Positions 1 through 8,721 of a DNA stretch of 64,000 nucleotides are shown piece by piece. Positions within the stretch are counted from its first letter, which is position 1; each line of letters begins with the position of its first letter. The stretch spans positions 1 to 64,000 of the forward strand of contig CABIWW010000008.1 of assembly GCA_902362435.1 (NCBI GenBank), written 5' to 3'. Below the pieces are notes generated by a model. The model did not search any database and was not told where the DNA came from. It saw only the letters and a program-made list of their open reading frames with translations. The position numbers were made by a program, and so were the translations under genes. Source of the DNA: Eubacteriaceae bacterium. GTDB taxonomy: Bacteria; Bacillota; Clostridia; Peptostreptococcales; Anaerovoracaceae.

Positions 1-443
1 TGTTTTGGGTTATTTAAATTCTAACACAAAAGGAAGTTCTCTTTTCTATTGATCTTTTTTTGACCTACAAATATTTTACACTAGCTGTTCTGATAAAAGT
101 ACCGTCATGCGCTTTTTGAGGAGCGGACAAAGTAAGGGGCATGTATTATATAAATTTGCAGTTTTGAACTACAAGTGACGGTTGTCGGCAACACGATTTA
201 TAACTGTGAACTGATTTATATAATAAGAGACATGAATGATAAAAAACTGTTATAATGCTTTTCAGGTAAAAAACGGGGGAGTCTTGTATAAGGAGCTTGT
301 GGTAATGATCGAAATAAGGGTCGATTTTTATTTGTTCAATGTCTTGAATTCAAATTACAAGAATGCTAGAATAGTGAAAAATTTCTGCGATTTTGATTTC
401 GAAGAAAAAGCTGATGAAGATGAATAAGGAAGGAAAGGGATAT
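1..443. other. Upstream region, no gene supported
   Basis: I see no supported gene here. A 63-codon reading frame at 236-427 has no good ribosome binding site and no recognisable family, and it overlaps the lplA start region. TATAAT-like boxes occur at 219-224 and 251-256, and either could serve lplA, but neither has a convincing -35 box at the right distance. The DNA is AT-rich, as expected for an intergenic promoter region. Confidence 0.5.
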
Positions 444-1430
444 ATGTATTTTTTTAATGGAAGGAACACAGATCCGCATTATAATCTGGCATTTGAAGAA
501 TATTTTTTCATGACGCCACCTGAGGATGAAGCTTTTTTTCTTTTATGGCAGAACGACAGAGCTGTGATAGTCGGTAAAAATCAAAACACTATCGAAGAGA
601 TAAACCAGAGATATGTTGATGAAAACGGAATAAAGGTCGTAAGGAGAAATTCCGGAGGCGGAGCAGTCTACCATGATCTGGGGAATCTGAACTTTTCCTT
701 TATACAGAAAAACGAAGATAATTCGAAGCTGGACATGAGAACATTCGCAATTCCTGTCATAAATGCGCTGGCCAAGCTAGGAGTAAGAGCTGAGTTCAGC
801 AGCAGAAACGATATGATTATAAATGGCAGAAAATTTTCAGGTATGGCGCAGGCTATTTCAAAAGGCAGGGTGCTGCATCACGGGACGCTGCTGTTCGATT
901 CAGATCTTTCGGTAGTCCAGGATGCACTTAATGTAAAAGATATAAAAGTGGAATCAAAGGGGATAAAATCTGTTAAAAGCAGGGTGACAAATATCTCTGA
1001 ACACCTGGATCAGAAAATCGATATAGAGGAATTTCGCAGGCTTCTTGTAAAAAATATGTTCAACCAAGGTGAATTGAAAGAATACAGGCTTACGGATGAT
1101 GACGAACGGCAGATCAATAAACTGAAAGCTGAAAAATATGATCTCTGGGAGTGGAATTATGGGAGATCTCCTGAGTATGAAATGAAGAAGGAAAAGAAAT
1201 TTGACTGTGGTATCATTACAGCTTATATTGACGTCAAAAAAGGGGTTGTAAGCAACATCAGATTTTACGGTGATTTCTTTGGTGTCAAAGATATAAAGGA
1301 ACTGGAAGAGAAGCTGAGAGGAACGAAATTCAGATATCAGGAGCTATATGATACGCTTGCCCAAAATAATGTAGGTAAATATATAAGCGGGATCACGGCA
1401 GAGGAGCTGGCGGAATACATGATCTATTGA
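444..1430 (+). CDS. lplA: Lipoate-protein ligase A
   Basis: This enzyme attaches scavenged lipoate, via lipoyl-AMP, to lysines of lipoyl domains such as GcvH or the E2 subunits of 2-oxoacid dehydrogenases in the cytoplasm. The N-terminal catalytic domain shows the family signature: NLAFEEYFF near residue 14, VGKNQN, then RRNSGGGAVYHDLGNLNFSF, and the lysine-containing NGRKFSGMAQ with HHGTLLFD further on. A smaller C-terminal accessory domain follows. The length of 328 residues is normal for a bacterial LplA. I chose ATG 444 because AGGAAAGG lies five bases upstream and the family N-terminus (YFFNGRNTDPHYNLA) begins there; an in-frame ATG at 393 would add 17 low-complexity residues. It appears to be a single-gene unit. 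Confidence 0.93.
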   Translation: MYFFNGRNTDPHYNLAFEEYFFMTPPEDEAFFLLWQNDRAVIVGKNQNTIEEINQRYVDENGIKVVRRNSGGGAVYHDLGNLNFSFIQKNEDNSKLDMRTFAIPVINALAKLGVRAEFSSRNDMIINGRKFSGMAQAISKGRVLHHGTLLFDSDLSVVQDALNVKDIKVESKGIKSVKSRVTNISEHLDQKIDIEEFRRLLVKNMFNQGELKEYRLTDDDERQINKLKAEKYDLWEWNYGRSPEYEMKKEKKFDCGIITAYIDVKKGVVSNIRFYGDFFGVKDIKELEEKLRGTKFRYQELYDTLAQNNVGKYISGITAEELAEYMIY

Positions 1431-1516
1431 GTTTTCATACAGATCTTTCCTGCTAAATGATCTGAAATTCTACAAGTGGAGCGAAATGATGCTTAATGCA
1501 ACAGTGTCTGCGTTTG

Positions 1517-1543
1517 CCAGTATCACATATGAACAGATACTGG
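1517..1543. repeat. Perfect 8-bp inverted repeat
   Basis: CCAGTATC (1517-1524) pairs exactly with GATACTGG (1536-1543) around an 11-base loop, about 90 bases after lplA. No clear T-run follows, so it is a weak candidate for the lplA terminator. The rest of the 370-base gap up to the transporter holds only the promoter listed next. Confidence 0.4.
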
Positions 1544-1690
1544 AATGTATGTTTGACTTTTAAATCCATGATCGATCGTCGTGCGCTTTTTGGAAAATGA
1601 CAAAAAACAGAATTGATTCGCGAGATATTTTGGGTTCACGAACAAAAAATATTGCTTTTTTATGTATTTTATATACAAGAGCTAAAAGCC

Positions 1691-1719
1691 TTGACTCACA
1701 TATTTTTACACGATATACT
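1691..1719 (+). promoter_or_regulatory. Sigma-A-type promoter of the NSS transporter operon
   Basis: TTGACT at 1691-1696 and TATACT at 1714-1719 are separated by exactly 17 bases, about 80 bases before the transporter start. This is a near-consensus housekeeping promoter and the only one seen in the gap. Confidence 0.7.
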
Positions 1720-1800
1720 AAAACGTATTGTTATGGGATGGTGATTATGAATTATGGGACATGATCATCATCAGTTATTTTTTGAGGAGAGTGAATTGTT

Positions 1801-3309
1801 TTGAGAGATCAATGGAACAACAAGCTGGGCTTTATGCTTGCGGCGATAGGCTCAGCGGTAGGACTTGGAAATCTTTGGCGATTTCCGTATGTTGCGGCTA
1901 CTAACGGCGGCGGCGCTTTCTTAGTACCGTACTTTTTCGCAATCATTACAGCAGGTATACCTATCCTTATTCTTGAGTATACCATGGGTAAGACTTACAG
2001 AGGCGGAGCGCCTGTCACATGGGCGAGAATAAACAAGAAATTCGAGTGGCTGGGCTGGTTCCAGGTAATGGTGGCATTCGTTATCGGAACATACTACTTC
2101 GCTATAATCGTATGGGTGCTCAGTTATGTGGGATTCTCATTCACACAGGCGTGGGGAGCAGACCCTTCGTCATTCTTCGTAGAGTATCTCGGACTTACTG
2201 ACAGCGCTCTGAACTTCGGAGGCATCAGGACCAATCTGATACTGCCGTTCGTGATCATATGGGCGATAGTCGGATTCGTTATGTACAAGGGTGTAAGCAA
2301 AGGTATCGAGACTATATGCAAGATATGCCTGCCGATACTCATGCTGCTTACAGTCATCCTGGTAGTGAGAGGCATCACGCTTCCGGGCGCAGTAAAGGGA
2401 CTTGAATACATGTTCAAGCCTGACTGGTCGATGCTTGCTGATTCGAGCGTATGGGTAGCTGCCTACGGTCAGATATTCTACAGTCTGTCGATAGGATTTG
2501 CTATCATGCTGGCATACTCGAGCTATCTGCCTAAGGAAACGGACGTTGTAAACAGCGCGTTCATCACAGCTACGGCAAACCACGGATTCGAAGTATTTGC
2601 GGGTATCGGAGTATTCAGTATCATGGGATTCATGGCAACTCAGCAGGGGGTTGCTGTAGAAGATATCGCGGCTTCAGGAATAGGACTTGCGTTCATGACA
2701 TTCCCTACAGCTATCAGTGAACTGCCGGCACTCAATGCGCTTTTCGGAATATGCTTCTTCGGAGCGCTACTGACTGCGGGTATCACTTCGATGGTATCGA
2801 TCCTTCAGGCTGTAGTTTCAGGCTTCCACGACAAGTTCGACATAGAGCATAAAAAAGCCGTTACTATCGTACTGGTGCCGACTTTCGTGATAAGCGTACT
2901 GTTCATCACTGGCGCCGGAATGAATATACTCGATATAGTAGACTCATTCATCAACAACATAGGTGTTGCAACAGGCGGACTTATCGAAGTAATACTTATC
3001 ACGAGATTCTTCAATCCTGAGAAGCTTCGTCAGGAGGCGAACGAATTCTCGAACTTCAGCATAGGAAAGTGGTGGATCTATTCACTCAGAATAGTTACTA
3101 CTATAGTGCTCGGAGTTATGCTTTTCCTGAACACGAAGGATTTCGTAGAACATGGATATGGAAACTATGCATCAGCTGATGTAAATATATTCGGATGGGG
3201 ATGCATCCTGTTCGTTGTTATCTTTGCAGATTTCCTTACCACGCTCAAGGGCAAGGAAGGTTATGCAGATCTTGATAAGATTTCGCAGAAGGAGGTCGCA
3301 AAAAAATGA
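1801..3309 (+). CDS. Sodium-dependent NSS-family amino-acid transporter, large subunit
   Basis: This is a membrane symporter of the neurotransmitter:sodium symporter (NSS/SNF) family, the fold of LeuT and MhsT, driving amino-acid uptake with Na+. The opening residues carry the family signature: WNNKLGFMLAAIGSAVGLGN, then WRFPY and NGGGAF, which form the unwound TM1 and Na+ site. Eleven to twelve hydrophobic segments follow through the 502 residues. The start is TTG 1801, with GAGGAGAG nine bases upstream. The stop overlaps the ATG of a 35-residue gene (ATGA, 3306-3309) that matches the MetS-type small subunit. This pairing points to the MetP/MetS methionine-alanine importer subgroup; the substrate is inferred, not shown. 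Confidence 0.92.
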   Translation: MRDQWNNKLGFMLAAIGSAVGLGNLWRFPYVAATNGGGAFLVPYFFAIITAGIPILILEYTMGKTYRGGAPVTWARINKKFEWLGWFQVMVAFVIGTYYFAIIVWVLSYVGFSFTQAWGADPSSFFVEYLGLTDSALNFGGIRTNLILPFVIIWAIVGFVMYKGVSKGIETICKICLPILMLLTVILVVRGITLPGAVKGLEYMFKPDWSMLADSSVWVAAYGQIFYSLSIGFAIMLAYSSYLPKETDVVNSAFITATANHGFEVFAGIGVFSIMGFMATQQGVAVEDIAASGIGLAFMTFPTAISELPALNALFGICFFGALLTAGITSMVSILQAVVSGFHDKFDIEHKKAVTIVLVPTFVISVLFITGAGMNILDIVDSFINNIGVATGGLIEVILITRFFNPEKLRQEANEFSNFSIGKWWIYSLRIVTTIVLGVMLFLNTKDFVEHGYGNYASADVNIFGWGCILFVVIFADFLTTLKGKEGYADLDKISQKEVAKK

Positions 3310-3413
3310 GTACAAGTGCAATAATCCTGATGATAATAGGCTGTGCAGGTCTCTGGGGAGGCTTTGGAGTATCGTGCGCGATAGCATTCAAACACAGCAG
3401 AAAAGAAAAATAG
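3306..3413 (+). CDS. MetS-like small subunit of the NSS transporter (35 aa)
   Basis: This 35-residue protein is one hydrophobic helix (about residues 5-28, SAIILMIIGCAGLWGGF then GVSCAIAF) ending in a basic tail, HSRKEK. Proteins of this size and pattern form the MetS family: small partners encoded directly after MetP-type NSS transporters and, in Corynebacterium glutamicum, needed for transport. AAGGAGG lies at 3289-3295, ten bases before the ATG, inside the end of the large-subunit gene. The ATGA overlap implies translational coupling. The gene is too short for usual ORF cutoffs and easily missed. Confidence 0.85.
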   Translation: MSTSAIILMIIGCAGLWGGFGVSCAIAFKHSRKEK

Positions 3414-3482
3414 TAAAGTCGATTCTGTCGACCCTGTTTTCATTATGAAAGGTCAGTGACATTATCACTGAATGACCGACAT

Positions 3483-3546
3483 GTGCCTGCTTTCTGCAGT
3501 GTCCTGCCATTATAGAGCGGGAGCTGCGGGAGCAGGCATGTTTTTT
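3483..3546 (+). terminator. Rho-independent terminator after the transporter operon
   Basis: An outer stem GTGCCTGCT/AGCAGGCAT encloses a second imperfect stem (CTGCAG with CTGCGG) and is followed by TTTTTT at 3541-3546. A second small hairpin, GGTCAGTGA with TCACTGAATGACC, lies just before it at about 3451-3477. Confidence 0.75.
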
Positions 3547-3589
3547 GCCCGCATAAAAATGCACGGCCAAAGAAAAAGAAGCGTGCATA

Positions 3590-3618
3590 TTTACGAATCG
3601 CGTAAAAAAATGTATAAT
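3590..3618 (+). promoter_or_regulatory. Promoter of the hypCDE operon
   Basis: TTTACG (3590-3595), a 17-base spacer and TATAAT (3613-3618) precede hypC by about 60 bases. It follows the transporter terminator directly, so hypC starts a new transcription unit. Confidence 0.7.
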
Positions 3619-3678
3619 AGTTAGGGTTTTATGAACCATCTGAAAAAACGGTTTTACAGCAAACCTGAGGAGGATAAT

Positions 3679-3894
3679 ATGTGTATAGCGATACCCGGCA
3701 GGGTAGTTGAACTTAATGAAGATAGAGCAAAAGTGGATTTTAACGGAAATCTGGTAGACGTGAACACGGGGCTGATAGAGCCGGAGGTGGGACAGTACGT
3801 GCTGGTGCATGCCGGATGCGCTATAGAAGTGATGGAGCACGACAAGGCGCAGGAGCTGATCGAACTGTTCACAGAACTGGAGGAACTTCAGTAG
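3679..3894 (+). CDS. hypC: [NiFe] hydrogenase maturation chaperone HypC
   Basis: HypC is a 71-residue OB-fold chaperone that, with HypD, carries the Fe(CN)2CO unit to the hydrogenase large subunit. The protein begins MCIAIPGRVV, with the essential Cys2 exposed after Met removal, and has the conserved VLVHAGCAIE segment with His44. I chose ATG 3679 because GAGGAGG stands at 3667-3673 and Cys must be residue 2; the longer reading frame from 3631 would bury it. Four bases separate its stop from hypD, so hypC and hypD are co-translated. Confidence 0.97.
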   Translation: MCIAIPGRVVELNEDRAKVDFNGNLVDVNTGLIEPEVGQYVLVHAGCAIEVMEHDKAQELIELFTELEELQ

Positions 3895-3898
3895 TATC

Positions 3899-4945
3899 AT
3901 GGATATAAAACAGATAATAGATTACCTGCAGTCGTATGACGGCAGGCCGGTGAAGCTGATGGAGGTCTGCGGCACGCATACTGCAGCGATATTCAAAAGC
4001 GGTATCAGGAGCCTCATCTCGGACAAGATCAAGCTGATATCCGGCCCGGGGTGCCCGGTGTGCGTAACGCCTACGGCATATATAGACAAATGCATAGAAT
4101 ATGCTTCGAAGGAGAACCACGTCCTGCTCACATTCGGTGATATGATGAAAGTACCGGGAAGCAGAGGCAGCCTTTCGGAAGCCAAAGGAAACGGAAACGT
4201 AAATATAAACATAATGTATTCGCCGTTCGAAGCGCTGGAAAAAGCGGCAGAGAACCCGCATATCACATATGTGGTCGCGGCAGTAGGATTCGAGACGACT
4301 GCGCCTGCGTATGCGATGATGGTGAAAGCGGCGAAGGAAAAAGGTATAAGCAACATAAAGCTTGTGACTGCACTGAAGACGGCCATCCCTGCACTTGAGT
4401 GGATCTGCGAGAATCAGGAGGATGTCGACGGATTCATATGCCCGGGTCACGTCAGCGTGATAACGGGCAGCAATGTGTATATCCCTCTTGCGGAAAAATA
4501 CAAAAAGCCTTTCGTAGTCGCAGGCTTTGAAGCGGAGCATATACTTGCAGCGATTTACAGGATAATGAAACAGCTGGAAAGCGGAGAGAATGCGGCGGAA
4601 AACCTTTACAGAAACGCAGTTAAGGAGGACGGTAACAGAAAAGCCGTCGATGTGATGAATGATGTGTTTGAAGAAGGTCCTGCGATGTGGAGAGGTCTTG
4701 GCGTGATAGAAAATTCCGGACTGTATCTCAATGACGCGTTCAGTCAGTATGACGGCGGCAGCAGAACGCTGTACGAAGATATGGAGCTGCCTGCTGAATG
4801 CCGCTGCGGCGATGTTATCGTAGGCAGGATAAATCCGGATCAGTGTCCGATGTTCGGAAGAAAGTGCAGTCCGATGGATCCGTTCGGGCCGTGCATGGTC
4901 TCGTCAGAGGGGTCATGCGGCATATGGTACAGGAACGTTCACTGA
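3899..4945 (+). CDS. hypD: [NiFe] hydrogenase maturation scaffold HypD
   Basis: HypD is the iron-sulfur scaffold on which the Fe(CN)2CO moiety of [NiFe] hydrogenase is built together with HypC and HypE. Visible hallmarks are EVCGTHTAA with Cys24, GPGCPVCVTP with Cys52 and Cys55 (the CPVC redox pair), and a cysteine-rich C-terminus (CRCGDV, NPDQCPMFGRKCSPMDPFGP) that binds the [4Fe-4S] cluster. The length of 348 residues is typical. It sits between hypC and hypE in an operon with no visible internal terminator. Confidence 0.97.
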   Translation: MDIKQIIDYLQSYDGRPVKLMEVCGTHTAAIFKSGIRSLISDKIKLISGPGCPVCVTPTAYIDKCIEYASKENHVLLTFGDMMKVPGSRGSLSEAKGNGNVNINIMYSPFEALEKAAENPHITYVVAAVGFETTAPAYAMMVKAAKEKGISNIKLVTALKTAIPALEWICENQEDVDGFICPGHVSVITGSNVYIPLAEKYKKPFVVAGFEAEHILAAIYRIMKQLESGENAAENLYRNAVKEDGNRKAVDVMNDVFEEGPAMWRGLGVIENSGLYLNDAFSQYDGGSRTLYEDMELPAECRCGDVIVGRINPDQCPMFGRKCSPMDPFGPCMVSSEGSCGIWYRNVH

Positions 4946-5014
4946 TCGTGATCGGATCGATGCACAGGGCAAGGCGGATGACAGCCGGCAGTCAAAACAG
5001 AAGGAGAATCATTT

Positions 5015-5995
5015 ATGAAAATAACTATGGCTCACGGCAGCGGGGGAAAATCCTCGGCACAGCTGATGAGTGACATATTCGGCAAATATTTTAAAAATCA
5101 GATCCTCGATAAGATGGAGGATGCCGCAGTGCTTGAAGTCAGCGGAAAGATCGCCTGCAGCACGGACTCGTTCGTGGTGACGCCGCTGATATTCAAAGGC
5201 GGAGATATAGGCAAGCTGTGCGTATGCGGCACGGTGAACGACCTGCTGATGATGGGAGCGGTACCGAAGTATATAACATGTGGGTTCATACTCGAAGAAG
5301 GGCTCGATACCGAGCTTCTTGAAAAGATCGTGGCCTCGATGGCGAAGCAGGCAGAAGAGGCGGGCGTGATCGTAGTGGCAGGAGACACCAAGGTCATCGA
5401 AGGAAACGGCGGCCTTTACATAAACACCACGGGCATCGGAGAGATACCTGGCGGCAGAGATGTGAGCAGCCGCAACTGCAGACCGGGAGACGTGGTGATC
5501 GTTTCGGGCAATCTAGGAGATCATCATGCGTGCATACTCAGCCACAGGATGGAGATCGAAAACGATATAAAGAGCGACTGTGCGGCGCTGAATGATATCA
5601 CAGCGAGCCTTTTCGACAGCGGTATAGATGTAAAAACCATGAGAGACGTCACGCGCGGAGGCCTGGGGACAGTGCTCAATGAGATCGCTGACAGTTCAGG
5701 CTGCATGATAGAGCTCGACGAAGAGAGCATACCGGTACTCGACGAAGTCAGAGGCTTTACCGAGATACTGGGACTCGATCCGCTTTACATGGGAAACGAG
5801 GGCAAGATGATCGCTGTCGTTCCCGGAGATGAAGCGGAGCGTGCGCTCGAAGCGATGAGAAGCACCGTGCATGGAAAGGATGCTCAGATCATAGGCGTCG
5901 TAAAGGAAGGCAGCGGAGCCTATATCAAGACGAGACTCGGCGCGACAAGGAGATTTGACGTGCTGTACGGGGAAGGCCTTCCGCGAATCTGTTAG
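5015..5995 (+). CDS. hypE: Carbamoyl dehydratase HypE
   Basis: HypE converts the thiocarbamate on its C-terminal cysteine into thiocyanate using ATP, supplying the cyanide ligands of [NiFe] hydrogenases. The protein has the PurM/AIR-synthase fold: HGSGGKSSAQLM near residue 7, CSTDSFVVTPL, a VTRGGLGTVLNE motif, and it ends in the diagnostic PRIC, where Cys326 carries the substrate. The start has AGGAGA upstream. The 69-base gap after hypD is the largest in the operon. No hypF, hypA, hypB or hydrogenase structural gene lies in this window. Confidence 0.97.
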   Translation: MKITMAHGSGGKSSAQLMSDIFGKYFKNQILDKMEDAAVLEVSGKIACSTDSFVVTPLIFKGGDIGKLCVCGTVNDLLMMGAVPKYITCGFILEEGLDTELLEKIVASMAKQAEEAGVIVVAGDTKVIEGNGGLYINTTGIGEIPGGRDVSSRNCRPGDVVIVSGNLGDHHACILSHRMEIENDIKSDCAALNDITASLFDSGIDVKTMRDVTRGGLGTVLNEIADSSGCMIELDEESIPVLDEVRGFTEILGLDPLYMGNEGKMIAVVPGDEAERALEAMRSTVHGKDAQIIGVVKEGSGAYIKTRLGATRRFDVLYGEGLPRIC

Positions 5996-6016
5996 ACCAA
6001 GGAGAAAAGACGACTG

Positions 6017-6886
6017 ATGCATCTTACACAGGTGGGAGAAAAGACTTATTATATCAAAAGCAATACGAATATCGGCGTTTACAGGACCGGCGAAAGCAGC
6101 GTATGTCTGATAGATACCGGTTCAAAGGGCGATGGTGAAAAGATCGAAAAAGCGCTGCAGGAGCAGGGCTGGTCGATAGACTATATAATCAATACGCACA
6201 CACATATAGATCATGTCGGGGGCAACGGATACCTGATGAAGAAGTATCACATACCTGCCTACTGCACTGATCTGGATATGGCGTTTGCACATTATTCCGA
6301 TCTTGAGGCTGCGTATATGAACGGAGGATATCCGTGCAGAAAGCTTCGGGAGATATTTTCGCATCCGGGCATGATCGGGTTCGCATCGCTGGAGCGCAGC
6401 GTCCTTGACGGTATACGCTGGATATACCTGCCGGGTCACACGTTCGGCATGGCGGGCATAAAGACAGACGATGACGTATGGTTCCTGGCGGATTCGTATC
6501 TCAGCAGGAAATATCTTGAGAAACACCGCTTCGGGTATCTCTACGACGTTGCTGAATATCTGGACAATCTCGAGTATATAAAGACACTCGACGGCAGGCT
6601 TTTTATCCCGGCGCACGGAACTGCGGAAGAGGATATAACGGAGATCGCAGATCTGAATATAGCTAATGTAAAGCATATAATATCGGTCGTAAAGGGCATA
6701 TGTGCGGAATACGCGTCTCTGGATGCGGTGATAAAGAATATGTATCAGGCTATGGGTCTGCGGGAAGGCGTTGCGAATCATGCGCTGCTGTCTTCTACTA
6801 CAAAGAGCTATCTCACATATCTTCAGGACAGAGATGAGCTCGAGTGCAGGATAATAGACGGCGTAATGATGTGGAAAACCATATAG
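6017..6886 (+). CDS. MBL-fold metal-dependent hydrolase
   Basis: The protein has the metallo-beta-lactamase fold: LIDTGS near residue 31, the metal-binding HTHIDH (His61, His63, Asp65, His66), LPGHTFGMAG with a further His, an ADSYLS segment with the bridging Asp, and IPAHGTAEE. It is 289 residues long, with a C-terminal helical region. It begins 21 bases after hypE and is probably read on the same transcript, which could tie it loosely to hydrogenase maturation, but the family acts on very varied substrates (thioesters, quorum lactones, RNA, flavodiiron partners), so no substrate is assigned. Confidence 0.85.
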   Translation: MHLTQVGEKTYYIKSNTNIGVYRTGESSVCLIDTGSKGDGEKIEKALQEQGWSIDYIINTHTHIDHVGGNGYLMKKYHIPAYCTDLDMAFAHYSDLEAAYMNGGYPCRKLREIFSHPGMIGFASLERSVLDGIRWIYLPGHTFGMAGIKTDDDVWFLADSYLSRKYLEKHRFGYLYDVAEYLDNLEYIKTLDGRLFIPAHGTAEEDITEIADLNIANVKHIISVVKGICAEYASLDAVIKNMYQAMGLREGVANHALLSSTTKSYLTYLQDRDELECRIIDGVMMWKTI

Positions 6887-6924
6887 AGTATCAACGATGC
6901 GGGCATCAATGATGGTAATAATGA

Positions 6925-6969
6925 AGCCGGATCGGTAATATCGGATGATATACCATGATCCGGCTTTTT
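6925..6969 (+). terminator. Terminator of the hyp-MBL operon
   Basis: AGCCGGATC at 6925-6933 pairs with GATCCGGCT at 6957-6965, followed by TTTT. It lies 38 bases after the MBL gene and just before the end of the convergent deoC gene. Confidence 0.8.
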
Positions 6970-7005
6970 GTTTTTGAAAAGATCTGTATCAGCTGGGCGA
7001 GAGAG

Positions 7006-7677
7006 CTACTGCTCGTCCGCACTGCTGTATTCGTTCATGATCGCCACTGAAGCACTGCAGCCGAGTCTGTCTGCGCCGGCTGCGATCATTTTTTCTGCAT
7101 CTTCGAGGGTCCTGATGCCGCCGGCAGCTTTTATCTTCGCTTTGTCGCCGGTCATCTTCTTCATGAGCCTGATCTGATGTGCCTCGGCGCCGCCCGTGCT
7201 GAAGCCTGTGGACGTCTTTACGAAATCAGCACCGGCCTTTACAGCCATCCTGCATGCTGACATTATCTCTTCGCTCGTAAGCAGGCAAGTCTCGAGGATC
7301 ACCTTGATCACAGCATCGTGCTCGTGACAGAGTGCGGTGAGCTGAGACAGCTCGTTCCTGACGTAATCCTGACGCTTTTCCTTTACTGCGCCTACATTTA
7401 TCACTACGTCTATCTCGTCAGCACCGTTTTCCAGAGCATCCCTGACCTCTGCGAGCTTTGCAGCGGTAGTCATGGCTCCGAGAGGGAACCCTGCGACTGC
7501 AGTGACATTGATGTCGGTATCGGCCAGAAGCTTCACGGCGTCAGCGACATAGCAGCCGTTTACACATACGGAAGCGAAGTCGTATTCTATGGCTTCACTG
7601 CACAGCTGACGGATATCTGCAAGCTTTGCATCGGCCTTTAAAAGCGTGTGGTCAAAATATTTGTTGAAATCTTTCAT
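7006..7677 (-). CDS. deoC: Deoxyribose-phosphate aldolase
   Basis: DeoC cleaves 2-deoxyribose-5-phosphate to glyceraldehyde-3-phosphate and acetaldehyde in deoxynucleoside catabolism. The TIM-barrel class I aldolase motifs are clear: DHTLLK near residue 9, Asp90 in DEIDVVINVG, the Schiff-base Lys154 in DFVKTSTGFS, and the catalytic Lys183 in KIKAAGGIRT. The length of 223 residues is normal. An AAGGAGTT ribosome binding site precedes the ATG on the reverse strand. It is convergent with the hyp operon and divergent from metF, and no other deo genes are adjacent. Confidence 0.97.
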   Translation of the reverse strand: MKDFNKYFDHTLLKADAKLADIRQLCSEAIEYDFASVCVNGCYVADAVKLLADTDINVTAVAGFPLGAMTTAAKLAEVRDALENGADEIDVVINVGAVKEKRQDYVRNELSQLTALCHEHDAVIKVILETCLLTSEEIMSACRMAVKAGADFVKTSTGFSTGGAEAHQIRLMKKMTGDKAKIKAAGGIRTLEDAEKMIAAGADRLGCSASVAIMNEYSSADEQ

Positions 7678-7730
7678 GATAACTCCTTTTTTCTATGTAA
7701 TAATTACAGTATATCACAGATGCAAAAACA

Positions 7731-7759
7731 TTGCATTGCCCGGAATGAAGCTGTATAAT
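7731..7759 (+). promoter_or_regulatory. Promoter of the metF-metH operon
   Basis: TTGCAT (7731-7736), a 17-base spacer and TATAAT (7754-7759) lie 75 bases before metF in the divergent deoC-metF gap. The short leader shows no SAM riboswitch or T-box architecture. Confidence 0.65.
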
Positions 7760-7834
7760 TAATTGTTAAAAGGCAATAAATTTAAGACGATTTTATGTCG
7801 TAAACTACAAAACAGCAGCAAAGGGAGTTAAATT

Positions 7835-8701
7835 ATGAGAATACCTGAACTATTTGATCAGAAAAGACCTGTGTTTTCCATGGAAATATTCCCTCCTAAG
7901 AAAAAGGCGAATATAGAGTCCATCTATGACACAGTTGAAAAGATCACCGTCTGCAAACCTGATTTCATCAGCGTCACTTACGGAGCAGGCGGAAGCATGA
8001 CAGACAATTACACATGCGAGATCGCATCGAACATCAAGAAAAAATTCGGCATAGAGACGCTGGCTCATCTCACATGCATCAATTCTTCCAGAGAGGATGT
8101 CAAGGAGATGATAGGCAGATTCCAGGACGCCGATATCAAGAATATACTGACGCTCAGAGGAGATATCGCAGAGGACTGTGACATCAAGAAGGATTTCCAT
8201 CATGCGAACGAGCTGGCTATCGAAGTGCAGAGAAAATGCAGCGACGATCTGGAGATACTCGGCGCATGCTATCCGGAAGGTCACTATGAGAGCAAGTCGC
8301 TTGACGAAGATATACAGAATCTCAAGTACAAAATCGGTGCAGGAGTGAAAGTGCTGATATCGCAGCTGTTCTTTGACAATCAGCTTTTCTATGAATTCAT
8401 GGGAAAGGCCAGGATGATGGGAATAAACGTGCCGGTTTCCGCAGGGATAATGCCGATAACGAATGCAAGGCAGATCCAGAGAACTGTGGCGCTGAGCGGC
8501 GCGAGCCTTCCGCATGACTTTACGAAGATGATAGGACTTTACGAAAACAAGCCTGAAGAACTCTTTGAAGCCGGCATCGAGTATGCGGCGAACCAGATCA
8601 GAGACCTGATCACGAACGGAGTAGACGGCATACACCTTTACATAATGAACAATGCAGACGTTGCACTCAAAGTGTATGAGAATATAAAAGACCTGCTGTA
8701 A
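7835..8701 (+). CDS. metF: 5,10-methylenetetrahydrofolate reductase
   Basis: MetF reduces methylene-THF to methyl-THF, the methyl donor for methionine synthase; in acetogens and other clostridia it can also serve C1 metabolism. The flavin TIM barrel is recognisable from FSMEIFPPKK near residue 14 with the catalytic Glu, SVTYGAGGS, THLTC-like AHLTCIN, ILTLRGD, and the QLFFDNQLFY and SAGIMPI segments. The 288-residue length fits the bacterial enzyme. AAGGGAG precedes the ATG. The next two genes follow closely and belong to the same cobalamin-dependent methionine pathway, so this is a metF-activator-metH operon. Confidence 0.95.
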   Translation: MRIPELFDQKRPVFSMEIFPPKKKANIESIYDTVEKITVCKPDFISVTYGAGGSMTDNYTCEIASNIKKKFGIETLAHLTCINSSREDVKEMIGRFQDADIKNILTLRGDIAEDCDIKKDFHHANELAIEVQRKCSDDLEILGACYPEGHYESKSLDEDIQNLKYKIGAGVKVLISQLFFDNQLFYEFMGKARMMGINVPVSAGIMPITNARQIQRTVALSGASLPHDFTKMIGLYENKPEELFEAGIEYAANQIRDLITNGVDGIHLYIMNNADVALKVYENIKDLL

Positions 8702-8721
8702 GCGGCAGGCGCTTATGCGAG

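Noticed and set aside
236..427. 63-codon frame before lplA
   Set aside because: Weak start context, low complexity, overlaps the lplA start; no supporting signal.
2170..2583. Long reverse-strand frames opposite the transporter, hyp, metH and dcw genes
   Set aside because: They are shadows of well-identified genes on the other strand, without binding sites or domains.
7678..7834. SAM riboswitch or T-box ahead of metF
   Set aside because: The leader is only about 75 bases after the promoter and shows no multi-stem riboswitch layout, K-turn or T-box sequence.
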